Positions 7,870 through 14,164 of a DNA stretch of 19,461 bases are shown one piece after another. The stretch comes from Clostridium sp. GTDB lineage: Bacteria > Bacillota > Clostridia > Lachnospirales > Lachnospiraceae. The DNA lies in contig SFNH01000026.1 of NCBI GenBank assembly GCA_004554205.1, positions 1-19,461 of the forward strand, given 5' to 3'. Numbering within the stretch: the first letter of the stretch is position 1; each line of letters begins with the position of its first letter. The position numbers were made by a program, and so were the translations under genes. The notes below the pieces were generated by a model. It made no database searches. It worked only from the letters and a program-made list of their open reading frames with translations, and was not told the origin of the DNA.

Positions 7870-8602
7870 ACCGCACGATTTCCTTTTTCAGCCGCTTCAT
7901 GATCTTCTTTTCCAATCTCGAAATGTACGACTGGGAAATCCCCATCAAGTCCGCCACCTCTTTCTGGGTCATCTCCGTCCCCTCCGCGTCAGAAAGCCCA
8001 TACCTGAGCTCCACGATCTTCCTCTCCCTGGGGCTTAAACGGCTGATCGCCGACTTTAGCAGCTCCTTCTCCGTCTCGTCCTCAAGCCCCCGGTAGATAA
8101 TGTCCTCGTCCGTCCCGAGGATATCTGACAACAGAAGCTCGTTTCCGTCCCAGTCCACATTGAGCGGCTCGTCGATGGACACCTCCATGCGCGTCTTATT
8201 GTTGCGCCGCAGATACATTAAGATCTCATTCTCGATGCACCGGGAAGCGTAGGTGGCAAGCTTGATGTTCTTCTCGGGATTGAAGGTATTGATCGCCTTG
8301 ATAAGGCCGATCGTCCCGATGGAGATCAAGTCCTCCACACCCACGCAGGTATTGTCGAACTTCTTTGCTATGTACACCACCAGCCGCAGGTTGTGCTCGA
8401 TCAGAAGAGAGCGCGCCTCCTTCTCCTCCTCCGTCCCCAGCCGGGCGATCATCTCCGCTTCCTTCTTGCCGTCCAACGGCGGCGGCAGGATATCCGCGCC
8501 TCCTATATAATGTACCTCCCCCTGCTTCTGCCACAGCATCGTCGTGAACGACGGAGCTGCCTTAAACTGAAACCGGTTTGGTATGGAAACTTTCACTATC
8601 AT
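7862..8602 (-). CDS. sigE: Sporulation sigma factor SigE, made as pro-SigE
   Basis: SigE is the early mother-cell sigma factor of sporulation. The protein has 246 aa. A basic N-terminal pro-sequence of about 28 residues precedes EVHYIGG, where Bacillus pro-SigE has EVYYIGG near its cleavage point. Region 2 follows: NLRLVVYIAKKFDNT, EDLISIGTIGLIKA, NTFNPEKNIKLATYASRCIENEILMYLRR. Region 4 ends with TQKEVADLMGISQSYISRLEKKIMKRLKKE. These are nearly the textbook SigE sequence. The ATG at 8602 has GGAGG 8 nt upstream. A TTG 15 nt earlier would overlap that site and is rejected. It follows spoIIGA by 46 nt, as the protease-substrate pair does elsewhere, and overlaps spoIIP by 8 nt. Confidence 0.97.
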   Translation of the reverse strand: MIVKVSIPNRFQFKAAPSFTTMLWQKQGEVHYIGGADILPPPLDGKKEAEMIARLGTEEEKEARSLLIEHNLRLVVYIAKKFDNTCVGVEDLISIGTIGLIKAINTFNPEKNIKLATYASRCIENEILMYLRRNNKTRMEVSIDEPLNVDWDGNELLLSDILGTDEDIIYRGLEDETEKELLKSAISRLSPRERKIVELRYGLSDAEGTEMTQKEVADLMGISQSYISRLEKKIMKRLKKEIVRFE

Positions 8603-8638
8603 TGTCCTATCCTCCAAGTCTGAACTTATATCATCTGC

Positions 8639-8666
8639 ATGTAACTGTTCACTGCTGAGCAGTTAC
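8639..8666. repeat. Small hairpin related to the GTAAC repeat family, across the spoIIGA stop
   Basis: GTAACTG (8641-8647) and CAGTTAC (8660-8666) form a perfect 7-bp inverted repeat around a 12-nt centre. The heptamer CATCTGC occurs on both sides, at 8632-8638 and 8667-8673. The spoIIGA stop codon (8649-8651) lies in the loop, so the last codons of spoIIGA come from this sequence. The resemblance to the arms at 9522-9553 and 18635-18801 is partial, so family membership is tentative. Confidence 0.4.
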
Positions 8667-9488
8667 CATCTGCTCACCGTTAAGGAGCATCTGGTAGCGG
8701 TTCTCCCCTGACAGGGGTTTTCTGCTTATGGCGACCCAGGGCTTTTCAAACGCGTATAAAAATTTGCCGTCCCGGCATACCTCCATACGCTCCATGCGGA
8801 TTCCCGGAAGCACACCGGCGTCCGCTCCCACCGAGCGAAACGGTATGTAGATCACTCCGGAAACGCGGTCGCAAAAATCCTTGCAGGCGTCTTTTGTGAG
8901 CACATGAACAGGCTGATGCGTGTACGGCTCATAGAGCCGGTTTCCCGTATCCCACAGGGCGCGCACGGTCTTCTTTCGCCCCCCGTAGTGAAGCGTCACG
9001 TCATACAGAACGTTCTGAATCCGCAGCCTCTCCCGGAAAGCTCCGACGATAAATCGCCCCGCAAAGAACACGCCCGCCGCACAGAAACCAAATGCGCTTA
9101 AGGAAAACTGCCCCACCGCCCTGCTCCCGGTCAGATACAGGGCTTCCCGCGTCCCATCGCCCGCCACGGCAAACACGCCCCCTGCCGCCACGCTTACGAC
9201 CCACAGAGCGAGCAGGCATCGAACATATGTTTTTCGTTCCATTGCTCCGAACGCGGCGCGCACCATGAGGAGGCCTACGCCCAACCAGGAAATGCACCAC
9301 TCCGCCCACATCGGGAGCGGCGGCAAAAAAATTGCGGCACATGCCCAGATCGCTCCGACTGCCGCACCGGCTCCCAGACGCACTGTTTTCGCGGGCAGGC
9401 GCATGAGCCGCTTTACCAGATACAAAAGCACGGTATCCATCAAAAAATTGACGGCGAAAAACACATCCAGATATAACCGTACCGCCAT
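8649..9488 (-). CDS. spoIIGA: SpoIIGA, membrane aspartic protease that processes pro-SigE
   Basis: SpoIIGA is the septum-located aspartic protease that removes the pro-sequence of SigE. The protein has 279 aa. The N-terminal half is a bundle of about five membrane segments, beginning LYLDVFFAVNFLMDTVLLYLV at about 5-25. The C-terminal half is the protease domain with ALWDTGNRLYEPYT; Asp180 matches the catalytic DTGN motif of the family. The ATG at 9488 begins the typical MAVRLYLDV. Its ribosome site GGGAGG is at 9501-9506, about 12 nt away. An upstream GTG would only add an unlikely tail. Its substrate gene sigE follows 46 nt downstream. The last residues, MVTAQQ, are coded inside a small palindrome. 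Confidence 0.94.
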   Translation of the reverse strand: MAVRLYLDVFFAVNFLMDTVLLYLVKRLMRLPAKTVRLGAGAAVGAIWACAAIFLPPLPMWAEWCISWLGVGLLMVRAAFGAMERKTYVRCLLALWVVSVAAGGVFAVAGDGTREALYLTGSRAVGQFSLSAFGFCAAGVFFAGRFIVGAFRERLRIQNVLYDVTLHYGGRKKTVRALWDTGNRLYEPYTHQPVHVLTKDACKDFCDRVSGVIYIPFRSVGADAGVLPGIRMERMEVCRDGKFLYAFEKPWVAISRKPLSGENRYQMLLNGEQMVTAQQ

Positions 9489-9521
9489 GCGCGGGCACCA
9501 CCTCCCAGACACAGGCCAGAT

Positions 9522-9553
9522 GTAACAGTCCAGCCTTAGGGCTGAACCGTTAC
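9522..9553 (-). repeat. Palindromic GTAAC-family repeat forming a hairpin in the spoIIGA leader
   Basis: Arms 9522-9535 and 9540-9553 pair around a 4-nt loop. The 14-bp arms differ at two places. On the plus strand these are A-C and C-A mismatches, but on the minus strand, the transcribed one, both become G-U pairs, giving an unbroken RNA stem. The arms match the inner arms of the 181-bp element at the right end in 13 of 14 bases each. The hairpin would occupy roughly +24 to +55 of the spoIIGA leader and ends 15 nt before the ribosome site. Confidence 0.7.
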
Positions 9554-9582
9554 GGAATCTTTAGCTCTGAGCCGTCAAAACG

Positions 9583-9615
9583 ATTATAGCAGGGATGCGC
9601 GGAAAATTTTGTCAA
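9583..9615 (-). promoter_or_regulatory. spoIIG-type promoter with a 21-bp spacer
   Basis: On the minus strand a perfect TTGACA (9610-9615) and a perfect TATAAT (9583-9588) are separated by 21 bp instead of 17. No alternative -35 is found at normal spacing. The Bacillus subtilis spoIIG promoter is known for the same oddity (22 bp) and needs Spo0A~P to work. The predicted start is near 9576, giving a leader of about 88 nt. Confidence 0.8.
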
Positions 9616-9661
9616 ACGATAGAACCTGACCCCCGATTTTTTAATGACAAAATACGACAAA
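9608..9661 (-). promoter_or_regulatory. Cluster of three Spo0A-box matches upstream of spoIIGA
   Basis: The Spo0A consensus is TTTGTCGAA. TTTGTCGTA reads on the minus strand at 9653-9661 (8 of 9). TTTGTCATT follows 10 bp on at 9643-9651 (7 of 9), one helical turn away. TTTGTCAAA reads on the plus strand at 9608-9616 (8 of 9) and covers the -35 hexamer. This arrangement, with boxes on the -35 and further upstream, is what Spo0A activation of spoIIG would need. Binding is inferred. Confidence 0.65.
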
Positions 9662-9686
9662 AAAGCACGTCCGATAACGAACGTGC
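9659..9686 (-). terminator. Rho-independent terminator of the 9711-10232 acetyltransferase gene
   Basis: On the minus strand GCACGTTCG pairs with CGGACGTGC (one G-U) around the loop TTAT, followed by six T. It lies 24 nt after the stop codon. Its T-run overlaps the distal Spo0A box, so gene end and sporulation control region touch. Confidence 0.88.
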
Positions 9687-9710
9687 CTGTTATAATATGA
9701 TATTCCGATC

Positions 9711-10232
9711 CTATTCTCTCCCGATCACGCAGCTCATCTCATGCCACTGTTCTCCACCCCAGGACGAATCTGCTATCCCGTCATCACAAAATCCCATCTT
9801 CTCATACATGATCACCTTTGACTGCAGGCATGTCAGGATCACCTTCCGGCGCCCTTTCTCCCTCTCCCGCCGCAGATACTGATGCATGAGTTCTCTGGCA
9901 AGACCCTGCCCGCGATATTCCGGCAGCACGTCCAACCCCAGCAGCATAATATTTTTCCCGTCCGCATCGTGCAGATCTGCGTCTGTAAAAAATTCATCCC
10001 TAAACGATGTCTCGTCTGTTGCGATCCCGTTTAAAAATCCCGCAAGCTTTCCTGTCTTTTTGTCCGCCGCAACTAAAAACAGCTCCGGCACGCGTTCTAT
10101 CCGCTCTTTCATATTTTTTTCAGAGCAGGCCTCGTTCGGCGGAAAGCAGATCTGCTCAATCATAACAGCCTGATCCGCTTCCCCCGGACGAATATTCCGA
10201 AACTCAAATCGTTCTGTCAATATTTCTGCCAT
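9711..10232 (-). CDS. GNAT-family N-acetyltransferase
   Basis: This is a predicted cytoplasmic acetyl-CoA-dependent acyltransferase of unknown substrate, 173 aa. The fold begins FEFRNIRPGEADQAVMIEQICFPPNEACSE. The acetyl-CoA pyrophosphate loop appears as LDVLPEYRGQGLARELM at about 108-124, followed by ILTCLQSKVIMYEKMGFCD, the usual motif B. The N-terminal part recalls arylalkylamine-type (AANAT-like) GNATs, but that is weak evidence for substrate. AAAGGAG lies 7 nt before the ATG. Upstream, 90 nt away, is another GNAT gene, with a stable hairpin between them. A strong terminator follows. Codon use looks somewhat more AT-rich than in the neighbours, which might mean later arrival. Confidence 0.85.
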   Translation of the reverse strand: MAEILTERFEFRNIRPGEADQAVMIEQICFPPNEACSEKNMKERIERVPELFLVAADKKTGKLAGFLNGIATDETSFRDEFFTDADLHDADGKNIMLLGLDVLPEYRGQGLARELMHQYLRREREKGRRKVILTCLQSKVIMYEKMGFCDDGIADSSWGGEQWHEMSCVIGRE

Positions 10233-10254
10233 AATGCTTCTCCTTTAAGTGGCA

Positions 10255-10290
10255 AAGAGCTGCCGACAGATGATCCTGCGGCAGCCCCTT
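10255..10290 (-). other. Stable hairpin between the two GNAT genes
   Basis: GCTGCCG (10279-10285 on the minus strand) pairs with CGGCAGC (10259-10265) around 13 nt. In minus-strand RNA the stem extends outward with two G-U and three Watson-Crick pairs to about 12 bp. It is followed by TCTTTG, not a real T-run, so it may be a weak terminator or an RNA-processing or stabilising structure rather than a full stop. Confidence 0.45.
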
Positions 10291-10322
10291 TCCTCGTTTT
10301 ACGTCAGACAAAGAGCTCTCTG

Positions 10323-10949
10323 TTAACTAAAAAGCTGTCCCGGAAGCTTCCGCCTCTCCTTGTACGGAAAGCTCTTGTCAAACTCCATGACTTCTGCCTC
10401 GTCCACAAAGTATGCCCGCGGTGTGGCGTATTCACCCGTGATGCCGTCAAGGTATCCGTCCTCTAACTCCTTGCAGAGAAAGAAGGATGCGTCCTCACCC
10501 TCCGGCAGGCCATGATAGCGGATCTTCTTCTCGGAAGCGCACACGAAGCCGCTTTTCCCGTAAAAGTCAATATTGCCCTCAAAGCAGACTGCGCCCGCGC
10601 CCATCTCGGCTGCCCTCTCAAGAGAATAGTCTAAGAGGAGCTTGCCGTAGCCCTGCCTCTTAAGCTCCGGCGCTATGCAGATCGGCCCCATCGTCATGAT
10701 CGGGATTTCCCTGCCATCATCCGCTTTGATAGCTGCCCGCATAAAAACGTTCTGCCCGATGATCCTGCCGTCCTTTACCATCACGAAATCAAGCTCCGGC
10801 ACGAAGGCGGCGTCATCCCTCAACTGATGTAATACATAATGCTCCAGGCATCCCGGTCGATACACATTCCAGAACGCCTCCCTCACAAGGTTCTCCACCT
10901 CGCGGCGCTCTTCTTTTCTCTCCGGACGAATGATATAACTTTTTTCCAT
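10323..10949 (-). CDS. GNAT-family N-acetyltransferase (YhbS-like)
   Basis: This predicted acetyltransferase of 208 aa resembles the YhbS group (COG3153-like). It opens YIIRPERKEERREVENLVREAFWNVYRPGC. It carries GPICIAPELKRQGYGKLLLDYSLERA at about 90-115, which is the acetyl-CoA loop, then CFEGNIDFYGKSGFV, and ends with the FDKSFPYKER stretch often seen in this group. The frame is open to 11081, but the ATG at 10949 is the start: AGGAGG lies 8 nt before it and the fold begins there. It has its own promoter and a structured leader of about 165 nt. The substrate is unknown. Confidence 0.88.
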   Translation of the reverse strand: MEKSYIIRPERKEERREVENLVREAFWNVYRPGCLEHYVLHQLRDDAAFVPELDFVMVKDGRIIGQNVFMRAAIKADDGREIPIMTMGPICIAPELKRQGYGKLLLDYSLERAAEMGAGAVCFEGNIDFYGKSGFVCASEKKIRYHGLPEGEDASFFLCKELEDGYLDGITGEYATPRAYFVDEAEVMEFDKSFPYKERRKLPGQLFS

Positions 10950-10989
10950 TGATTTTTCCTCCTGATAATTGTTGATGTGCGACTCACAA

Positions 10990-11046
10990 ACATTACCGGG
11001 AGGGTCGTGCGAGACTGCTTCTTTCGCCAACCTCCCGGTCAGCCCG
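10990..11046 (-). promoter_or_regulatory. Structured leader of the YhbS-like gene
   Basis: In the untranslated leader, ACCGGGAGG pairs perfectly with CCTCCCGGT across about 27 nt, and an inner GCGA/TCGC pairing is possible. No T-run follows, so it is not a simple terminator. I do not recognise a known riboswitch or T-box here. Just upstream, near 11078, is a possible tiny ORF (TTG start after AAAGGAG, about 11 codons), which could be a leader peptide or chance. Confidence 0.4.
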
Positions 11047-11123
11047 CAATCTCCAAGGTGTTGTTTTTCTTCAAACAGCAATCTCCTTTTTTAACTTAAT
11101 TTACCGCTTGTGCGGTTGGCATT

Positions 11124-11152
11124 ACTTTACCATTCCCCGCGCGGGAAGTCAA
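11124..11152 (-). promoter_or_regulatory. Sigma-A type promoter of the YhbS-like gene, palindromic spacer
   Basis: TTGACT (11147-11152) and TAAAGT (11124-11129) on the minus strand are 17 bp apart. The spacer holds a near-perfect palindrome, TTCCC-GCGC-GGGGAA, in the place where a repressor or a DNA-twisting MerR-type regulator could bind. The promoter starts right after the ispD stop. Confidence 0.6.
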
Positions 11153-11159
11153 TAGATTT

Positions 11160-11864
11160 TCACCTCCTACGCAAAAATGCCTCCGCGGCCACAAGATCCT
11201 CCGGCGTCGTGACCTTCAGGTTTTCGTAGCTTCCCTCTATCAGCTTCACCTGCCTGGCGGCGCAGCTCTCCACCACCATCGCGTCATCGGTGATTCCCGC
11301 CTGGCGGGACTTATCCGCCATGACGGTATCGTAGGCTCCGCGCACCAGCGGGTAGGAAAATGCCTGCGGCGTCTGAATCTGCCACAGGCGCGCCCGGTCT
11401 AACGTCGCCGCAGCAAACCCGTTATCGTCCGCCACCTTGATCGTGTCCTTCACCGGCATCGCCGCCACGCATGCCCCATAACGCGCCGCGCCGTCGATGG
11501 CGCGCCGTATGATATCGCCTGTCACGAGCGGCCTCGCCCCGTCGTGGATCAGCACATAATCGCAATCTGTAAGCGCTTTCAATCCCTCGTACACCGAATG
11601 ATACCGCTCCTTTCCGCCCGCGACCACAGCTTTGACCTTTGTCAGATGAAGCGGCGCAAGAATCTCACGCCGCGCATACTCCTCCTCACCGGGGGCGACC
11701 ACCAGGACGATCTCGTCCACCGGGCTTCGCTCAAAGGCGTCAAGCGCATAAAAAATGAGCGGCTTTCCGCCAAGCATCATGTACTGCTTCTGCACTGCGC
11801 TGTGCATGCGCTTTCCCTGTCCGCCTGCCAAGATCACCGCTCCGGTCTTTGCCTTCTCCCCCAT
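11160..11864 (-). CDS. ispD: 2-C-methyl-D-erythritol 4-phosphate cytidylyltransferase IspD
   Basis: IspD joins CTP and methylerythritol phosphate in the MEP isoprenoid pathway. The protein has 234 aa, the usual size. The nucleotide-binding loop is VILAGGQGKRM at 10-20, followed by KQYMMLGGKPL. LIHDGARPLV is near 123-132, and DRARLWQIQTPQAF and GITDDAMVVE follow, all family hallmarks. The ATG at 11864 is one base after the tsaD stop, and GGGGGAG lies 7 nt upstream inside the tsaD end, so it is the third gene of an rnz-tsaD-ispD operon. It has no functional tie to tRNA modification that I know of. The fusion partner IspF is not attached. Confidence 0.95.
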   Translation of the reverse strand: MGEKAKTGAVILAGGQGKRMHSAVQKQYMMLGGKPLIFYALDAFERSPVDEIVLVVAPGEEEYARREILAPLHLTKVKAVVAGGKERYHSVYEGLKALTDCDYVLIHDGARPLVTGDIIRRAIDGAARYGACVAAMPVKDTIKVADDNGFAAATLDRARLWQIQTPQAFSYPLVRGAYDTVMADKSRQAGITDDAMVVESCAARQVKLIEGSYENLKVTTPEDLVAAEAFLRRR

Positions 11865-11865
11865 T

Positions 11866-12897
11866 TTACCGCTCCCCCAGCTTTAAATTGGGAACCGCGT
11901 TTAAATCCCAGCCATGCCTGGTTCCCTTCCTGTACTCGTAATATGCCGCGGCGCCGATCATCGCTGCATTGTCCGTGCAAAAGACCGGCGACGGGTGATA
12001 AAAACGGATTCCCGCCTCGTCACACGCCTGCCGCATCGCCGCGCGAAGCGCCGAATTTGCCGCCACGCCGCCCGCGATCGCGAGCTTGTCGCAGCCGTAT
12101 TCCTTTGCCGCAGACACCGCGCGGCTCACAAGCGCCTCCACAACCGCGTTCTGAAACGATGCGGCCAGATCCGGAACGCAGATCTCCTCCCCGGTCATAT
12201 GCGCCTTGTTGATGTAATTTAAAACAGCCGATTTAAGGCCGCTGAAGCTGAAATCGTACGGCGAGCCCTCCACCTTCGCGCGCGGGAACTCCACCGCGTG
12301 GGGATTGCCCTCCTTTGCCGCCCTGTCCACCTTCGGGCCGCCGGGGTAGCCTAAGCCCACGGCGCGGGCTACCTTGTCAAACGCCTCGCCCGCCGCGTCG
12401 TCGCGGGTGCGCCCGATGATCTCAAATTCGCCGTAATCCCTCACGATCACCAGATGAGTGTGTCCGCCCGACACGATCAGGCACACAAACGGCGGCTCAA
12501 GCTCCGGGTTCTCGATATAGTTGGCGGACACATGCCCCTCGATGTGGTGCACGCCCACGAGCGGCTTTTTCGCCGCAAACGCGATGGCCTTCGCCTCCGC
12601 CACTCCCACTAAAAGCGCGCCCACAAGGCCGGGCCCGTAGGTCACGCCGATGGCGTCCACATCCTCAAGTCCCACCTTTGCGTCAGTGAGCGCCTGGGTG
12701 ATGACCTGGTTGATCTTTTCTATATGCTTGCGCGAGGCGATCTCCGGCACAACCCCGCCGAAGCGGGTGTGCAGATCAATCTGCGAGGAGATCACATTGG
12801 ATAAAACCTCCCGTCCGTTTCTCACCACGGAAGCCGCCGTCTCATCGCAGGAGCTCTCGATCGCAAGTATCAATACGTCCTTTTCCTCTGATTTCAT
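11866..12897 (-). CDS. tsaD: tRNA threonylcarbamoyladenosine transferase TsaD
   Basis: TsaD transfers the threonylcarbamoyl group to A37 of ANN-reading tRNAs, working with TsaB and TsaE. The protein has 343 aa. Motifs are ILAIESSCDETAASVV at 10-25, YGPGLVGALLVG, the metal site HIEGH (His118 and His122), VSGGHTHLV, GGPKVDRAA, and CTDNAAMIGAAAYYEY near the end. Two starts are possible. The ATG at 12897 has GAGGA 7 nt before it and gives the usual length. The ATG at 12921 overlaps the rnz stop as ATGA but has its ribosome site jammed against it. I prefer 12897. TsaB and TsaE are coded 1.8 kb upstream on the same strand. Confidence 0.96.
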   Translation of the reverse strand: MKSEEKDVLILAIESSCDETAASVVRNGREVLSNVISSQIDLHTRFGGVVPEIASRKHIEKINQVITQALTDAKVGLEDVDAIGVTYGPGLVGALLVGVAEAKAIAFAAKKPLVGVHHIEGHVSANYIENPELEPPFVCLIVSGGHTHLVIVRDYGEFEIIGRTRDDAAGEAFDKVARAVGLGYPGGPKVDRAAKEGNPHAVEFPRAKVEGSPYDFSFSGLKSAVLNYINKAHMTGEEICVPDLAASFQNAVVEALVSRAVSAAKEYGCDKLAIAGGVAANSALRAAMRQACDEAGIRFYHPSPVFCTDNAAMIGAAAYYEYRKGTRHGWDLNAVPNLKLGER

Positions 12898-12917
12898 TTC
12901 TTTATCCTCACAGCCTG

Positions 12918-13829
12918 TCATTCCTCATCGAAAGCAAGCTCCAGACTCCATCCGTCCCGCGCCGCCTTCGCCCTCGGGAAGATCGCCCGTACTTTGTCAA
13001 TAAATTCCTCCGGCCTTGTAAGGGACGGACTGTAATGGGTCAGCCACAGCTCCTTCGGCTGCGCTTTCTTCGCCAGAGACGCCGCCTCGTACATCGTCAT
13101 ATGCCTGTACTCCCGCGCCTTCGCCTCCTTGCCGTCCTCGCCGTACATGCCCTCGCAGATAAAAAGATCCGCGCCCTCGGCGTACTCGGCGATCACCGGA
13201 ACCGGCCTGGTGTCCGTGCAGTACGCCACCTTTAGGCCGCGCCGATCCGGACCCAACACCATGTCGGGCGTGTAGATCACGCCGTCAAGCTCAAGCGTCT
13301 CGCCCTTCTGCAGGCGGCTCCACGCCCTCATCGGAACCCCCTGCGCCTTCGCCCGCTCCACATCGAAGCGTCCCGCGCGGGGGATGGAAATGGCGTAGCC
13401 ATAGCAGACAACATTATGGTTTACACGGTAGGCGTCGATGACATACGGCCCGATGCGGAGTCTCTGTCTGCTCTCCTCAAGCTCGATGAAGCGCAGGGCA
13501 AACGGCAGCTCCGGCGCGATCATGCGCAGGGCGCAGACCACCCGCTCAAGCCCCTTTGGGCCGATCAGAGTCAGGGGCTGTGTCCGCTCCGCATTCCCCA
13601 TCGTGAGCAAGAGCCCCGGCAGGCCGCTGATGTGGTCGGCGTGGTAGTGGGTAAAGCAGATGACGTCGATCGGCTTCGGGCTCCAGCCCTTTTCCTTGAG
13701 CGCGACCTGGGTGCCCTCACCGCAGTCGATAAGGAGACTGCTCCCGTCACACCTTGCCATCATCGCTGTGAGCCAGCGGTACGGCAGCGGCATCATCCCG
13801 CCTGTCCCGAGTAAACAAATATCCAACAT
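12918..13829 (-). CDS. rnz: Ribonuclease Z
   Basis: RNase Z is the endonuclease that trims the 3' end of tRNA precursors lacking an encoded CCA. The protein has 303 aa, as for short bacterial forms. It opens LDICLLGTGGMMPLPYR. The metallo-beta-lactamase motif HYHADH is at 61-66, preceded by LLIDCGEGTQ. Later come VAYCTDTRP, FICEGMYG and LWLTHYSPS, which provide other metal ligands. The motif has HYHADH where many RNase Z have HLHGDH; this variant is common in clostridia as far as I recall. The ATG at 13829 has GGGAGG 10 nt upstream. A promoter of its own lies in the end of the preceding gene. Confidence 0.92.
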   Translation of the reverse strand: MLDICLLGTGGMMPLPYRWLTAMMARCDGSSLLIDCGEGTQVALKEKGWSPKPIDVICFTHYHADHISGLPGLLLTMGNAERTQPLTLIGPKGLERVVCALRMIAPELPFALRFIELEESRQRLRIGPYVIDAYRVNHNVVCYGYAISIPRAGRFDVERAKAQGVPMRAWSRLQKGETLELDGVIYTPDMVLGPDRRGLKVAYCTDTRPVPVIAEYAEGADLFICEGMYGEDGKEAKAREYRHMTMYEAASLAKKAQPKELWLTHYSPSLTRPEEFIDKVRAIFPRAKAARDGWSLELAFDEE

Positions 13830-13855
13830 AGATCCGATACCTCCCAGTGTATCCC

Positions 13856-13884
13856 ATCATAACACACCGTTTAGATGAATTCAA
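13856..13884 (-). promoter_or_regulatory. Sigma-A type promoter of rnz-tsaD-ispD
   Basis: TTGAAT (13879-13884) and TATGAT (13856-13861) on the minus strand are 17 bp apart, and TGT before the -10 makes an extended element. The -35 is inside the last codons of the small CxxC protein gene. Confidence 0.65.
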
Positions 13885-14113
13885 CCGATTCCTCCACATC
13901 CGGCGCGATGCGGAACTGGCTGACAAGCGCGTCATAGCACTCCTCGCACAGATCCCAGTGATGGATCTCGCCGTCCTTTTCGGAGAAAAAGTCCCAGGCA
14001 TGATTCACCGGGAACGCTCCTTCCCGCAGGATTCCCTTCTCCACCACCAGCTTCTTTCCACAGCCGTTGCAGATAACCGTCTCCAAAGTCCCACTGCTTT
14101 TGTACTTCCTCAT
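13871..14113 (-). CDS. Small CxxC/CxxC protein of unknown function
   Basis: I do not recognise this 80-aa protein by name. It has Cys15-x-x-Cys18 (CNGC followed by GKK) and Cys56-x-x-Cys59 (CEEC), spaced like a zinc-ribbon, with histidines at 38 and 51-52 (NHAWDFF, HHWDLC). The C-terminus is acidic. The ATG at 14113 is chosen because the Cys-rich domain begins soon after, an AAAGG lies about 10 nt upstream, and the longer open frame runs through a promoter. It lies alone between rimI and rnz with its own promoter. A cytoplasmic zinc-binding protein is a fair guess. Any tie to tRNA or translation would rest only on its neighbours. Confidence 0.8.
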   Translation of the reverse strand: MRKYKSSGTLETVICNGCGKKLVVEKGILREGAFPVNHAWDFFSEKDGEIHHWDLCEECYDALVSQFRIAPDVEESVEFI

Positions 14114-14164
14114 CTTATTCTCGCCTTTCTCTTTACACCTTATTCCCCTGTTCAAAATGGGGGT

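Noticed and set aside
8603..8617. TTG at 8617 as start of sigE
   Set aside because: It lies on top of the GGAGG that serves the ATG at 8602, and adds residues not expected in the pro-sequence.
10950..11100. T-box or known riboswitch in the GNAT leader
   Set aside because: No T-box sequence, no terminator with T-run, and no core motif that I recognise; only generic stems.
11544..12222. Plus-strand open frames opposite ispD and tsaD
   Set aside because: Pro/Arg-rich shadow frames over two conserved genes; no ribosome site or promoter.
12898..12921. ATG at 12921 as start of tsaD
   Set aside because: The ATGA overlap with rnz is attractive, but the only ribosome-like sequence touches the ATG, while 12897 has GAGGA at proper distance. 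Kept as an alternative.
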